DNA of 64,000 nucleotides from Chondromyces crocatus (GTDB taxonomy: Bacteria > Myxococcota_A > Polyangia > Polyangiales > Polyangiaceae): the NCBI RefSeq assembly GCF_001189295.1, contig NZ_CP012159.1, positions 9,718,501 to 9,782,500 of the forward strand. The letters run 5' to 3'. Both the position numbers and the translations under genes were made by a program. The notes below the pieces were generated by a model. It was given only the letters and a program-made list of their open reading frames with translations. It was not told where the DNA came from and searched no databases. The first letter of the stretch is position 1, and each line of letters starts with the position of its first letter. This document shows positions 33,779-43,800 of the stretch, one piece after another.

Positions 33779-35854
33779 TCAGGGGCAGGGAGAGGAGGCG
33801 ACGAGCACGTCGTCGAGCGTCCACGAGCCGATGTTGTAGAGCTGCGCGGCGCTGGCGACCATGAAGCCGAAGCGGATCTTCATGGCGGCGTTCTTGTACG
33901 GGGTGAGGTCGTGCTGCCGGAAGTTCCATCCCGGGCCGCTCGGCGGAGCATCGACGATGGTCTGGTTCGAGCTCCAGACGTTGATCCAGGCGGCGCCGTT
34001 CCACACGTCGATGGTGTTGGACATGTAGGGGAGCGCGTCGCTGTTGAGCCAGCGATAGAAGCCGAGGATCACCTGCCCTTGCGCGTTCGCCGTGCTGAAC
34101 GGCGGGCTCTCCAGGTAGTAGTAGCCGTGGTTCACGCGGGCGGCGAAGCCGCCGATGTTCACGCCGGCGACGCCGTTGTCGAGGGTGGGGGTGTGGTCGT
34201 TCGCGGGGTCGTTGCCGCCGAGGCTCGCGCCGACGGAGGCCACGGCCGGGCCGATCTGCCACTCGGGACCGAGGATCCAGCCCTTGCTGTCGTTGGCGAA
34301 GTCGTCGGCGAAGTAGACGGTCGGCCCGATGCCACCACCACAGAGGCCGGCCACGCACACCGTGTTGCTGGTGCAGGAGGCGCCGTCGTCGCAGCTCACG
34401 CCCTCGTTCGCGGGGGCGCCGTTGGTGCAGGAGCCGTTCGAGCAGGTGGTGCCGGAGGTGCAGGGGCTGCCGTCGTCGCAGGCCTGCCCGTCATTGGCGG
34501 GGACCGAGATGCAGGTGTCGTTGGCCTCGTCGCAGGTGGCGTCGTGGCAGCCGGTCAACGGAGCGCACTGGCGCGGGCTCCCACCGCCGCACGAGCCGGC
34601 CATGCAGGTCTCCCCGGTGGTGCAGAACTGGCCGTCTTCGCACTGGCCGCCCTCGTTGATGTGCGTCTCGACGCAGCCCTGGCCAGGCTGGCAGACCCCC
34701 TGCGTGCAGTCGCTGTTGAGGTACGAGCAGTCGACGTTCAAGCACGCAGGATCGGGGACGGTGACCTGCACCCGGGCGACGTTGTTTTCGTAGTTCGACT
34801 CGCCGATGCGGCGCGCCGGGTTCACCTCGACCTCGAGGGTGTACTCGCCCGCGGGGACGCCGGTGATGTCGATCCACTGGCACTGGATGCCGGCGCCGTA
34901 CTCGTCGTACCAGCCGCGCTGGATGCCCTGGAAGCCGCCGTTGTACTTGGGCGTGGTGGGGACGCTGGGGTCGTTCGGGTTGATGCGCCCCATGTCGATG
35001 ATCGAGAAGCCCTGTTTCTTGCCCCTGACGACGACGTTGTTGCCGGCGTCGACGAGGCGGTAATCGGCGTACTCGTGGTAGTGATAATGGCCGTGGCAGG
35101 TGTCGTAATGGAAGTCGGGGTTGCCCGTGGGGCTCCCGATGACGAAGTCGGCCTGCCCGACGTTCTGCGCGCGGGTGCCGAAGCGCAGCACGTTGCGCAT
35201 GCCGGGGCCGTTCAAGCAGTCCTCGGCGATCAGGCACGGGTCTGAATCGGCGTTGACCTGGGACAGCGAGACGGTCTGGGCGAGCCGGGCCTGATCGATG
35301 GTGAGGTCGGGCAGGATGCACTCGCCGTTCAGGCACTGGCTCCCCGTCGGGCAGCAGAGGTTGAAGCCGCACACCGAGGTGAGCGGGCAACCCATGACGC
35401 AGCTGTACTCGTTCGAGGAAGGGGCGAGCTGGCAGTACTCGTGGAGCGGACAGGCCTGCTCGCCGCCCGGGCAGCCAATGGGGCAAGCTTCGTTGGAGGG
35501 GCGACAGAGATCCGCGCCTGAATAGCCGAAGATCTGCGCTTCACAGCACTGAGCCCCCGAGGGGCAGCAGGCCGCGGGATCCGACGGGTCGTCGGAGGTG
35601 TTGCACGCCTCCCGACCTGATGGGCAGGCGGCGGCACAGTAGTCGTCATCGACGCAGACGGGGCTGTCGCCTCCGCAGGCGTCGCACCCGGTGGCGACGG
35701 GATCACCCCCCTGCCCTCCGTTGCCGCTGCCCCCCGTGCCTCCCGTGCCCCCCGCGCCACCGGTGGCGTTGTTGAACAGGTTGGTGGGGATCTCGCTGCT
35801 ACACCCCGAAGCGACCACTGCTCCCAGAAAGAGCAAGGCGAATGCCGTCCGCAT
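33779..35854 (-). CDS. Cys-rich lipoprotein with lysyl oxidase domain
   Basis: The 691-aa product has a lipoprotein signal (Cys18 in VVASGC), a Gly/Thr linker, a Cys-rich segment (57-180), then a domain at about 182-367 matching the animal-type lysyl oxidase catalytic domain: CHGHYHYHEYADY supplies the copper-binding His (254, 256, 258), GKKQGF carries the Lys (280) and DEYGAGIQCQWIDI the Tyr (319) that form the LTQ quinone cofactor in LOX, followed by EVNPARRIGESNYENN. A second Cys-rich repeat region and a beta-rich C-terminal domain with a carbohydrate-binding or jelly-roll look follow. It should be exported and may oxidise amine side chains, perhaps cross-linking matrix proteins. The gene lies upstream of nothing obvious; the next gene on this strand is a membrane protein 118 bp upstream of it. 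Confidence 0.85.
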   Translation of the reverse strand: MRTAFALLFLGAVVASGCSSEIPTNLFNNATGGAGGTGGTGGSGNGGQGGDPVATGCDACGGDSPVCVDDDYCAAACPSGREACNTSDDPSDPAACCPSGAQCCEAQIFGYSGADLCRPSNEACPIGCPGGEQACPLHEYCQLAPSSNEYSCVMGCPLTSVCGFNLCCPTGSQCLNGECILPDLTIDQARLAQTVSLSQVNADSDPCLIAEDCLNGPGMRNVLRFGTRAQNVGQADFVIGSPTGNPDFHYDTCHGHYHYHEYADYRLVDAGNNVVVRGKKQGFSIIDMGRINPNDPSVPTTPKYNGGFQGIQRGWYDEYGAGIQCQWIDITGVPAGEYTLEVEVNPARRIGESNYENNVARVQVTVPDPACLNVDCSYLNSDCTQGVCQPGQGCVETHINEGGQCEDGQFCTTGETCMAGSCGGGSPRQCAPLTGCHDATCDEANDTCISVPANDGQACDDGSPCTSGTTCSNGSCTNGAPANEGVSCDDGASCTSNTVCVAGLCGGGIGPTVYFADDFANDSKGWILGPEWQIGPAVASVGASLGGNDPANDHTPTLDNGVAGVNIGGFAARVNHGYYYLESPPFSTANAQGQVILGFYRWLNSDALPYMSNTIDVWNGAAWINVWSSNQTIVDAPPSGPGWNFRQHDLTPYKNAAMKIRFGFMVASAAQLYNIGSWTLDDVLVASSPCP

Positions 35855-35972
35855 TGACCATGAATATCCGACCTCGCGACCGGTTCACAGCAAGATGTCC
35901 TGGTCAGCGTTCGCTCCCCCCGGGGGGAGGGTCGCCAGGGTGTGTCGGCTCGACTGGACGCTCGGGGGTCGT

Positions 35973-37976
35973 TCAGGGCTCGGCGCGGTAGCCCTCGACA
36001 CGGTACAGACCGACCCGCACGGTGGGCGCGAGGTAGACGAGGAGGGGGTGGCTCGGGCGGGCCGGTAGCTCGCGTTCGGCGACCGGCGTGAGGCGGAAGG
36101 TGGACTCGATGTGCTCGCACGCGGCGCGCCCTTCGGCGGTGCTGCACAGGGAGGTGCGGTAGTAGTAGGGGGCCGTGGTCGGGAGGACCGCCGGGCTGGC
36201 CAGGTACTCGGCCGAGCTGGGGAGGACACGGACGCGGGGCTCGCCACAGGTGGTGTAGACCGGGAGAAGGAACAGGTTGGTCCTGGGGCTCCTGGGCTCG
36301 TCGGGACGGGTCGGGTGGCGCGCCTGGCTGAGGTAGAGGACCGTCGTGCTCTCGGGGAGCTGGTCGCTCGAGGCGCGGAAGAAGGCGGCGTCGAGGGCGT
36401 CGGTGGGGAGCGCCGTCTGCTCGCGGGCATGGGTCACGTGGTAGGCGAGGGCCGCAGCGAGGAGGACGGCGGCGACGTGCAGCGCGCGGCGGCCCGGGCG
36501 CATCTCGCCGAGGAGGCCGCCGATGACGGCGAGGAAGGGGCCGAGGTAGAGGGCGCTGTACGAGAGTTCGATCCAGGCAGGTTCGCGGCCGAAAATGTGG
36601 GCGGCGCGGTGGGCCTGGGCGAGGAGGAGGCCGAGGAGGAGCCAGGCGCCCATGCGAAACCTGCGGTTGGGAGCGCGGCGCTGGAGGAGGACGGCGAGGA
36701 GGGCGACGGCCGGGATGGCGGCGGGGGCCCAGCGGAGCGCGTGCCGCGAAGGGGATGCGCTGGCCGGGAGCCACTGGGCGCCCAGGGAGCCGCGCACGAT
36801 GTCGAGCACGGCAGGGCCGGCAGCGAGGAGGGCGACGAGGCCGATGACGGCGGTGGCGAGGGCCGTGTGGGCGAGGCGGCGGCGCAGGGGTCCAGGTCCG
36901 GGGAGCGTGGTGAGGGGGACCAGGGCACCAGGGATCCAGGCGATGGGATGGATGCGCGCGGCCTGGGCGACGAGGAGGCCCGCGGCGACGAGGGCGAGGG
37001 GGAAGGCGATCGTGGCGCGCGTGAGGCGGCGCTGAAGGCGGCGCGCCGGGGTGCAGACGGCGAGGAGCGCGGCGGCGGCGAGGAGGAGCGCGACGATGGC
37101 GGTGTAGTACGACTCGCTGAGCGCGAGGCGCGCGAGGCCAGGGCTCAGGGCGAGGGCAAGGGCGAGGGACCACGCGAGGGGGGGGCGGGCTCCGGCGGCG
37201 CGCGCGATGGCCCAGGCGCACGCGGGGGCGAGGGCGGACAGGGCGGCGTGGGCTTCGAAGATCAGGAGGTCGGCGCGCTGGGGGGCGCGCTGCGCGAGGG
37301 CGCCGTGGAGTTCGTGGTAGCCCGGGCCGTAGAGGGAGCTCGCACCGAGGGCCTTCTCGATCCAGGCGGCGCCCTGGCCGTTCTGGTGGAAGAAGGCGGG
37401 GGGGAGCAGGAGCCGTCGGAGGAGCCAGGTGAGCGCGGTGAGGGCCGTGAGCGCGCCCGCGAGGCGGAGGTGGGCGCGGCGCGCGAGGAGGCCGAGCGCG
37501 ACGGCGGCGAGGAGGAGGGCCGTGAGGAGGCGATGGGGGAGCGGCGCAGGAGGGCAGCGCGCTTCGTCGGGAGGGCGTGAGGTGGTGAGGGTGTGGAGCG
37601 GTGGTGCAGGGCCGCGCTCGACGCACGCGGCGACGGCGTCGAAGGCGTGGCGGAGGGGGGGAGGTGCAGCCTGCCAGTCGGGGAGCTGGGTGATGGGGGA
37701 AAGGCCGAGCGGGCCGACGCGCCGGAAGCCGCCCGAGGCGCCAGGGGTGACCTCGATTTCCAGGGGGAGGCCGGCGGGCGCGGTGGCGACGAGGATGAGC
37801 TGGCCGTCAGGGCAGCGGGTGGGGACGAGGGTGATGTCTTGCTGGGCAGCGCAGGCACGGGCCCATGCTGCAAGCTCCGGAGGACAGTCGGACTGGGCGC
37901 GGGCGAGCTGTGGGAAGAGCAGCACGGCGAGCGCGAGGAGGGAGGCTCGAAAGGAGCGTTGCAGGCAGGACTTCAA
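35973..37976 (-). CDS. polytopic membrane protein, possibly glycosyltransferase-like
   Basis: The 667-aa product begins with a signal peptide (MKSCLQRSFRASLLALAVLL...ARAQ), a periplasmic domain of about 120 residues with several Cys, and then about ten to twelve hydrophobic helices between residues 150 and 525, closing with a periplasmic domain of about 140 residues. The helix-loop layout with an Asn/Gly-rich loop after the second helix (FFHQNGQGAAWIEKALG) recalls GT-C type membrane glycosyltransferases (PMT or ArnT-like), but I cannot point to a catalytic Asp/Glu pair with certainty. The substrate is unknown. It sits between the lysyl-oxidase lipoprotein and a histidine kinase on the same strand, 24 bp from the kinase gene. 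Confidence 0.65.
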   Translation of the reverse strand: MKSCLQRSFRASLLALAVLLFPQLARAQSDCPPELAAWARACAAQQDITLVPTRCPDGQLILVATAPAGLPLEIEVTPGASGGFRRVGPLGLSPITQLPDWQAAPPPLRHAFDAVAACVERGPAPPLHTLTTSRPPDEARCPPAPLPHRLLTALLLAAVALGLLARRAHLRLAGALTALTALTWLLRRLLLPPAFFHQNGQGAAWIEKALGASSLYGPGYHELHGALAQRAPQRADLLIFEAHAALSALAPACAWAIARAAGARPPLAWSLALALALSPGLARLALSESYYTAIVALLLAAAALLAVCTPARRLQRRLTRATIAFPLALVAAGLLVAQAARIHPIAWIPGALVPLTTLPGPGPLRRRLAHTALATAVIGLVALLAAGPAVLDIVRGSLGAQWLPASASPSRHALRWAPAAIPAVALLAVLLQRRAPNRRFRMGAWLLLGLLLAQAHRAAHIFGREPAWIELSYSALYLGPFLAVIGGLLGEMRPGRRALHVAAVLLAAALAYHVTHAREQTALPTDALDAAFFRASSDQLPESTTVLYLSQARHPTRPDEPRSPRTNLFLLPVYTTCGEPRVRVLPSSAEYLASPAVLPTTAPYYYRTSLCSTAEGRAACEHIESTFRLTPVAERELPARPSHPLLVYLAPTVRVGLYRVEGYRAEP

Positions 37977-38000
37977 CCCGGCGACGCTACCATGCGAGGC

Positions 38001-40115
38001 TCAGGCCGCGGCGGCGTCGGTGCCGGTCGAGCGGCGGGGTAGCTCGACGGTGAAGGTGGAGCCCTGCTGGGGCGCGCTCTGCACGGTGATGGTCCCGCCG
38101 AGGGCGTCGAGGATCTGCTTCACGATCCACAGGCCGAGACCGAAGCCGCCGTAGTGGTGCTCGGAAACGGCGCGCTCGAAGCGGCCGAAGATCCTGGTCT
38201 GCTGTTCCACGGGGATGCCGATTCCCCGGTCCCGCACCACGATCCGCACGGCGGACTCGTCCCCTTCGACCAGGAGGTCGATCGGCGCGCCGGCGCCGTA
38301 CTTGATGGCGTTGGAGAGGAGGTGGGTGAGCACCTGGTCGATCCTGGTCCGGTCCCACCAGCCCTTCGCGGGGCCGCTCACGGAGAGGTGGAGTTCGCAC
38401 CCGGCCCGCGACAGCATCTCCTGGAACCGGTGGGCGGCGTCGCGCGCAGCCGACGCGAGGTCGACCTCTTCCCGGCGCAGCTTCATGTTCCCCGCGGTCA
38501 GGAGGGAGAGGTCGAGCAGGTCGCCGACGAGGCGGTGCAGCCGCGCCACCTGCCGGGCGACCACGTCGACCTTCTCGAGCATGCGCTCGGGGGAGAGGCG
38601 GCCGGGATCGTTGCGGAGCGTGCGCTGGAGGCTCCCCACCTGGAGGGAGAGGGGGGTCAAGGGAGTGCGCAGCTCGTGCGAGGCGATGGACATGAACTCT
38701 TCGCGGATGCGCACCGCCTCCATGGCTTCCTGGTAGAGCCGCTCCATCTGGCGCTCGGCTTCCCTCGCCATGGCGATGGCGCCGTGGTTGCGCACGGCCT
38801 CGGAGAGCACGTTCGCCACGGCCTCCAGGAAATGCACGTCATCCTCGTTGAAGATGCGCTTGGTGCGGGAGTACACGCCGAGCACCCCGAACGGCTGGGT
38901 CGCGCCGGTGATGGTGACGCACATGGAGCTGATGATCTGCATCTGCTGGATGCAAGGGGCGCCCTGGAACCGGCTCTCCTCGCGGAAGTCCTCGACGACC
39001 ACGGGGCCTCGGTGGCGCAGGGCGTAGCCGGCCTGCGTCTCCACGCCGGCGCTGATCGGGTCGATCGGCATCTCCCCACCGACGAAGGCGCGCCGGATCA
39101 GCTCCTGACCGCCGGAAGCGAGCTCCAGCACGGAGACGAGATCGACCCTCAGGGCCGCCGCGACGGCCGTGGCGACCTCTCTCATCAACGAGGCGATGGG
39201 CTCGCCACCGATGGCGCGCTGGCCCAGCTCGGCGATGGCGGCTTGCTGCCTGGCGCGCGCGTCCGCCGCTTCGTGGAGCCGCACCCGCTCGACGGCCCGC
39301 GCAATGCGTACGGCGGTGAGTTCGAGCAGCGCCACGTCCTCGTCGGAGAAGCGGCGGTTCTCGCTGGTACCCAGATCGAGTACGCCGAGAACCCGCCCCT
39401 CGACGAGGAGCGGGACGCCGACCGCGGAGCGGCTCTCCGAGGAGGCATCCAGCGCGCGATGTTCCTCCTCGGACAGCTCCTCGGCGCGCCAGGCGCGGCG
39501 GCTGACGAAGACCTGTCCTGCGAGCCCGGCGCCCTGGGAGAGCCGGATCGATCGCCACGCGGACCTGGGGATGCCCACCGCCGCAGCGACCACGAGCGAC
39601 TCCCGGTCCTGGTCGAGCAGGAGCACCATGGCCGTGTCGGCGCGAAAGATCCGGGCGACACGCGCAAGGAGCTCCTGGAGCAGCTCGGGCAAGGGCCGGT
39701 CCTCCAGCGCGGTCTCCGTCACCGACTGAAGATCACGGAGCCGGACGAGCGCCTGATCCGCCTCGACGCGGGCGGCTTGCACGCGGGTGTACGACTCGTG
39801 AGCCGATGCGCCGATGTGCGCCATGGCCGCCGCCAGGACGACGTACATGAGGCATACGGCCTTGTCGGTACGGGACTCGAGCATGAGCTGGAGGCGAGGC
39901 GCCATCACGGCCCAGGTCGTCCCCACACCGCTGAGCGCGGCCGTGAGCAGCGCAGGGCCGCGCCCGGAGGACAAGGCCACCACCATCACCGCGGCGAGCG
40001 GGATCATGAAGTAGCCGTTCTCCAGACCGAACTGCTCTGCCGCGAGCGCTGCCAACCCCACAGCGATGGTGGCCGCGACGACGGCGAAGCTGTACCGCAG
40101 CGCCCGCAGTAGCAT
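38001..40115 (-). CDS. membrane GAF-GAF sensor histidine kinase
   Basis: The 704-aa product has a DUF4118-like four-helix N-terminus (residues 1-110), a coiled coil, two GAF domains (about 150-290 and 300-450), a HisKA domain with the phosphorylated His in MSIASHELRTPLTPL near 476, and a HATPase with LTHLLSNAIKYG, VRDRGIGIP and GGFGLGLWIVK. It should autophosphorylate on His and pass phosphate to a response regulator that is not encoded nearby. ATG 40115 follows GGAGAG. DUF4118 links it loosely to KdpD-like sensors, but the KdpD domain itself is absent. GAF ligands are unknown. Confidence 0.92.
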   Translation of the reverse strand: MLLRALRYSFAVVAATIAVGLAALAAEQFGLENGYFMIPLAAVMVVALSSGRGPALLTAALSGVGTTWAVMAPRLQLMLESRTDKAVCLMYVVLAAAMAHIGASAHESYTRVQAARVEADQALVRLRDLQSVTETALEDRPLPELLQELLARVARIFRADTAMVLLLDQDRESLVVAAAVGIPRSAWRSIRLSQGAGLAGQVFVSRRAWRAEELSEEEHRALDASSESRSAVGVPLLVEGRVLGVLDLGTSENRRFSDEDVALLELTAVRIARAVERVRLHEAADARARQQAAIAELGQRAIGGEPIASLMREVATAVAAALRVDLVSVLELASGGQELIRRAFVGGEMPIDPISAGVETQAGYALRHRGPVVVEDFREESRFQGAPCIQQMQIISSMCVTITGATQPFGVLGVYSRTKRIFNEDDVHFLEAVANVLSEAVRNHGAIAMAREAERQMERLYQEAMEAVRIREEFMSIASHELRTPLTPLSLQVGSLQRTLRNDPGRLSPERMLEKVDVVARQVARLHRLVGDLLDLSLLTAGNMKLRREEVDLASAARDAAHRFQEMLSRAGCELHLSVSGPAKGWWDRTRIDQVLTHLLSNAIKYGAGAPIDLLVEGDESAVRIVVRDRGIGIPVEQQTRIFGRFERAVSEHHYGGFGLGLWIVKQILDALGGTITVQSAPQQGSTFTVELPRRSTGTDAAAA

Positions 40116-40148
40116 CCCACTCTCCAGCGCGGAGCACTGCCCGCCTCC

Positions 40149-40493
40149 TCACCAAGCCCTAAAGCGTAGCACCCGAACGCCACACGGCTTGCTTCCCCCA
40201 TCGTTCGCGAGCCACTGAATGCGCAGGACACTTCTTCCCTCGATGTCGCATCCGCCGTCCGGGTCGAGGAGTTCCCGATTCACCGACAACTGCACGGTCA
40301 CCGCGCTCGTCGTCGACCGGGAGACGGAGATGAACGAGGCACGCACGGAGCACGGGTGCGGCGCCGCCTGAGCGCTCTCGGCCGAGGGTCGGCGAGGAAT
40401 GGGCGCGGCGACGAACGCGTCGATCGCTCGGCCGCCGCACGACGACGCGCAATCCGGCGGCTCCTGCGAGGCGCACAGCCATGGAGCGCGCAA
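40149..40493 (-). CDS. doubtful Cys-containing small protein or gene fragment
   Basis: A minus-strand frame of 114 codons ends LRIQWLANDGGSKPCGVRVLRFRAW and has protein-like features: evenly placed Cys and a beta-like stretch (VTVQLSVNRELLDPDGGCDIEG). However, it begins at a TTG without a ribosome-binding site, and no signal peptide is joined in frame, so it could be the 3' end of a decayed secreted-protein gene. It lies directly upstream of the histidine kinase gene on the same strand. Confidence 0.28.
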   Translation of the reverse strand: MRAPWLCASQEPPDCASSCGGRAIDAFVAAPIPRRPSAESAQAAPHPCSVRASFISVSRSTTSAVTVQLSVNRELLDPDGGCDIEGRSVLRIQWLANDGGSKPCGVRVLRFRAW

Positions 40494-40889
40494 TGCCCCC
40501 CACTCATGAGGGGACTCCGCCCGGCTCCGCGAGCGCAGACAGCTCGCGGGTCATGTCCGCCGTGTCGACGAATACTCCATTCCACGCAGACGCGGCGTCG
40601 GTCGCGGAGACCGCGGTGCAAACGCCCGCGAGCGCCCCCCTCCAGCGAGGGACGACGTTATCGTCACGCGCAATCGAAGGGCGTGCCTCTCCGACCCCCC
40701 GAGGCTCCTCATTTACCGGTGAGACATGCTCTCGATGAGACACGATCCCGAGACCGAGGCGATCTGCGCTCGAAATCCTCGCAGGACACATCCACCCAGC
40801 TCAGGACTCGGTCACCCACAGGGTGAGCAGCGCGTCAAGGCGGGCTGTTCAGCGTACCGCGGGAACGGACGCTCTGGTAGGTTGCCGCC
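40494..40889. other. intergenic region upstream of giant STAS regulator
   Basis: I see no convincing gene. Open frames on both strands lack ribosome-binding sites. A TAG at 40878-40880, in frame with the downstream gene, proves that no kinase N-lobe is encoded in frame before its start. Confidence 0.5.
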
Positions 40890-43800
40890 ATGCACGCTGA
40901 CGATTCTATTCTCCGTCGTTCTGCAAGCACGGAATCGCTTCAGCAGTTCTTGCGCGTCGCCGCCGCCGCTGCCGAAGCGCTGGCGAAGCTGCATCAGAGC
41001 GGGCTCATTCATCAAAACATCCGTCCACAGAATCTGCGGATCGATCTGTCGACGGAAGAGGTGCAGTTGACGGGGGTCGACCGCGGCTTCGATCCTTCTC
41101 CTTCTGCGCTCAAGCTCCCGCTCGACAGCTTGCCCTACATTTCCCCTGAACAGACAGGGCGCATCGACGCGTCGATTGATCATCGAACGGATCTCTATTC
41201 GCTCGGCGTGATGCTCTACGAGCTGCTGGCCGGCGCGCAACCGTTCACCGCCGACGACGCGCTCGGGTGGGTCCATTGCCACGTGGCGCGCGCGCCGAGG
41301 CCGCTCGAAGAAATCGTCCCCCGCGTGCCGGAGGTGGTGCGCAATATCGTCACGAAGCTGCTGGCGAAGGCCCCGGACGAGCGATACCAGAGCGCGCGAG
41401 GCCTCCAGCACGATCTCGCGCGTTGCCTCTCCGATCTGGAAGCGACGGGGCACATCGACCCATTTCCGCTCGGCGCACGGGACGTATGGGACAAGCTTCG
41501 CGCCCCGAGCCGGATGTACGGGCGCGGTCGGGAGACGCAGGCGCTCCTCGACGGTGTGCAGCGGGTCGGGAGGACGGGGGCGCCAGAGCTGATGCTGATC
41601 AGCGGTCCCTCCGGGATCGGCAAGTCCTCCGTCGTCACGACGCTGCGCAAGAAGGTCGGCGCGGACGAGGCGCTCTTCCTGTCGGCAGGGTTCGAGCCGA
41701 ACAAGCAAGACATCCCCTACGGGCTGGTCACGCAGGCGTTCGGGGCGCTGATCCGGCAGACCATGGCGCTGGGAAACGCGGAGCTCGAAGCCACGGCGCA
41801 GCAGATCAAGGCCGTGCTGGGGTCGAAGGGGCAGGTCGTGGTCGATCTGCTCCCGCAGCTCGAGATCATCATCGGCCCGCAGCCGCCGCTCGATCCATTG
41901 CCCCCCGGGGAATCGCGGAATCGCTTCAACGCGGCGTTCAGGGAGCTGCTCGGTGTCTTCGCCAGGCGCGCGTGCCCGGTGGTGCTCATCGTGGACGACT
42001 TGCAATGGGCGGACTTCGGCAGCCTGAACTTGCTGCAGCACCTGCTCACGCACCCCGGGGCGACCGACGTGGCGGTGATCGGGATGTACCGCAGCGACGA
42101 GGTGAACGCCGCGCATCCGCTGAGCGTCGCGGTGGAGGAGATGAAGGGCGCCGGGGTGCCCGTGACCTCGCTCGAGATCAAGCCGCTCCGCACCGCGGAG
42201 CTGATCGAGTACCTGGCCGGGATGTTCGGCGGCGACCCGGCCCACGTGGAGCCCCTCGCGACGCTGCTCTGGACGAAGACGGGCGGGAACCCCTTCTTCG
42301 TGACGCAGGTCCTCGGCACGCTCCATCAGGAGCACCTCATCCGGTTCGATCAGCGGACGTGGACGTGGCGGTGGAACATCGAGGAGATCGAGGCCCGGGA
42401 CATCACGGACGATCGGGTCGACGTGGTGGTCACGAAGATCACCCGGCTCCCGAGCGAGACCGAGGAGATCCTCAAGCACGCGGCGTGCATCGGCCGGGAG
42501 TTCACCGTGCATCTCCTCGCCTCGCTCTGCGAGAAGAGCCCCGAGGCGCTGCGCCGGGCGCTGCAGCCGGCCCTCGCCGGAGGGCTCCTCCTGCAGCGAC
42601 CGCTGGGGTACAGGTTCCTCCACGATCGGGTCCAGCAGGTGACCTATGGCCTCATCCCGGAGGAAGAGCGGGCTGCGAAGCACCTGGACATCGGCTTCCA
42701 CCTGCTGAAGCACACGCCGGAGGAGGAACTCGAGGCGCGGCTGTTCGATGTGGTGAACCAGCTCAACCTGGGCGCCTCGAAGATCGCTTCGCTGGAGGAC
42801 CGCCTGCGGGTCGCCAAGCTCAACGCCCGGGCTGGCCAGAAGGCCCGGAGCGCGAACACGCCGCGCACGGCGATCAGCTACCTGACGACGGGCATCTCGC
42901 TGCTCCCTGGTGAGGGCTGGGACCTCGAGCACGCCCTGGCGTTCCACTTGCACCAGGAGCTCGCCGATTGCGAGTTCCTGAGCGGCGGCGCCGAGGAGGC
43001 GGAGCGGCTGACCGCGATCCTGCTGGAGCGCGCGACGACCAAGATCGAGCGCGCGGCCGCGTGCCGCTTGCGCATCGCGCTCTCGACGGCGCGGGGCGAC
43101 AACAAGGCGGCCATCCAGACGGCGCTCGGGTGCCTGCAGCTCTTCGACATCGATCTGCCCACCGATCCAGGGCAGGAGGAGTTCAGCGCGGAGGTCGAGC
43201 GGGTCCGGTCTCAGCTCGGTGATCGGTCGATTGAGGACCTGATTCACCTGCCCGAGATGTCGGATCCCGAGGTCGTCGCGGCGATGCAGCTGCTCTCCAG
43301 CATCTATCCGGCGACGGTCTATACCCAGCCCTTGCTGGCGAACCTCGTGGTCATGCGCATGGTCCGCCTCAGCATTCAGCACGGAAACACGGCGGCATCG
43401 GCACACGGCTATGCGAGCTTCGGGCAGATTCTCTGCTCGCTCCTCTCGTCGTACCGGGAGGGGTATCAGTTCGGGAAGCTCGCGTGCGATCTCGTGCTGC
43501 GGCCTGGGTTCGGGGCGTTCGTCTCGGAGGTGATGGGGCTGTTCGGGGCGACCATTCTCGTCTGGACGCGCCACGTCGGGGAGGCGCTCGAATACTTCCG
43601 CATTGGGTTCAAGAGTGGGCAGGAGCTGGGCAACATGCTCTATGCCTCGTCGAACCTGCTCCAGTACGTGTTCGTCTCGCTGTTCAAGGGCTCTCCGCTC
43701 AACGCGGTGCTCGAGGGGACGCTCTCGGGGCTTCAGTTCGCGAACCAGGCGAAGCTGCAGCACGCGGCCGACATGGTGCTCGGCATCCAGCGGTTCGTCT

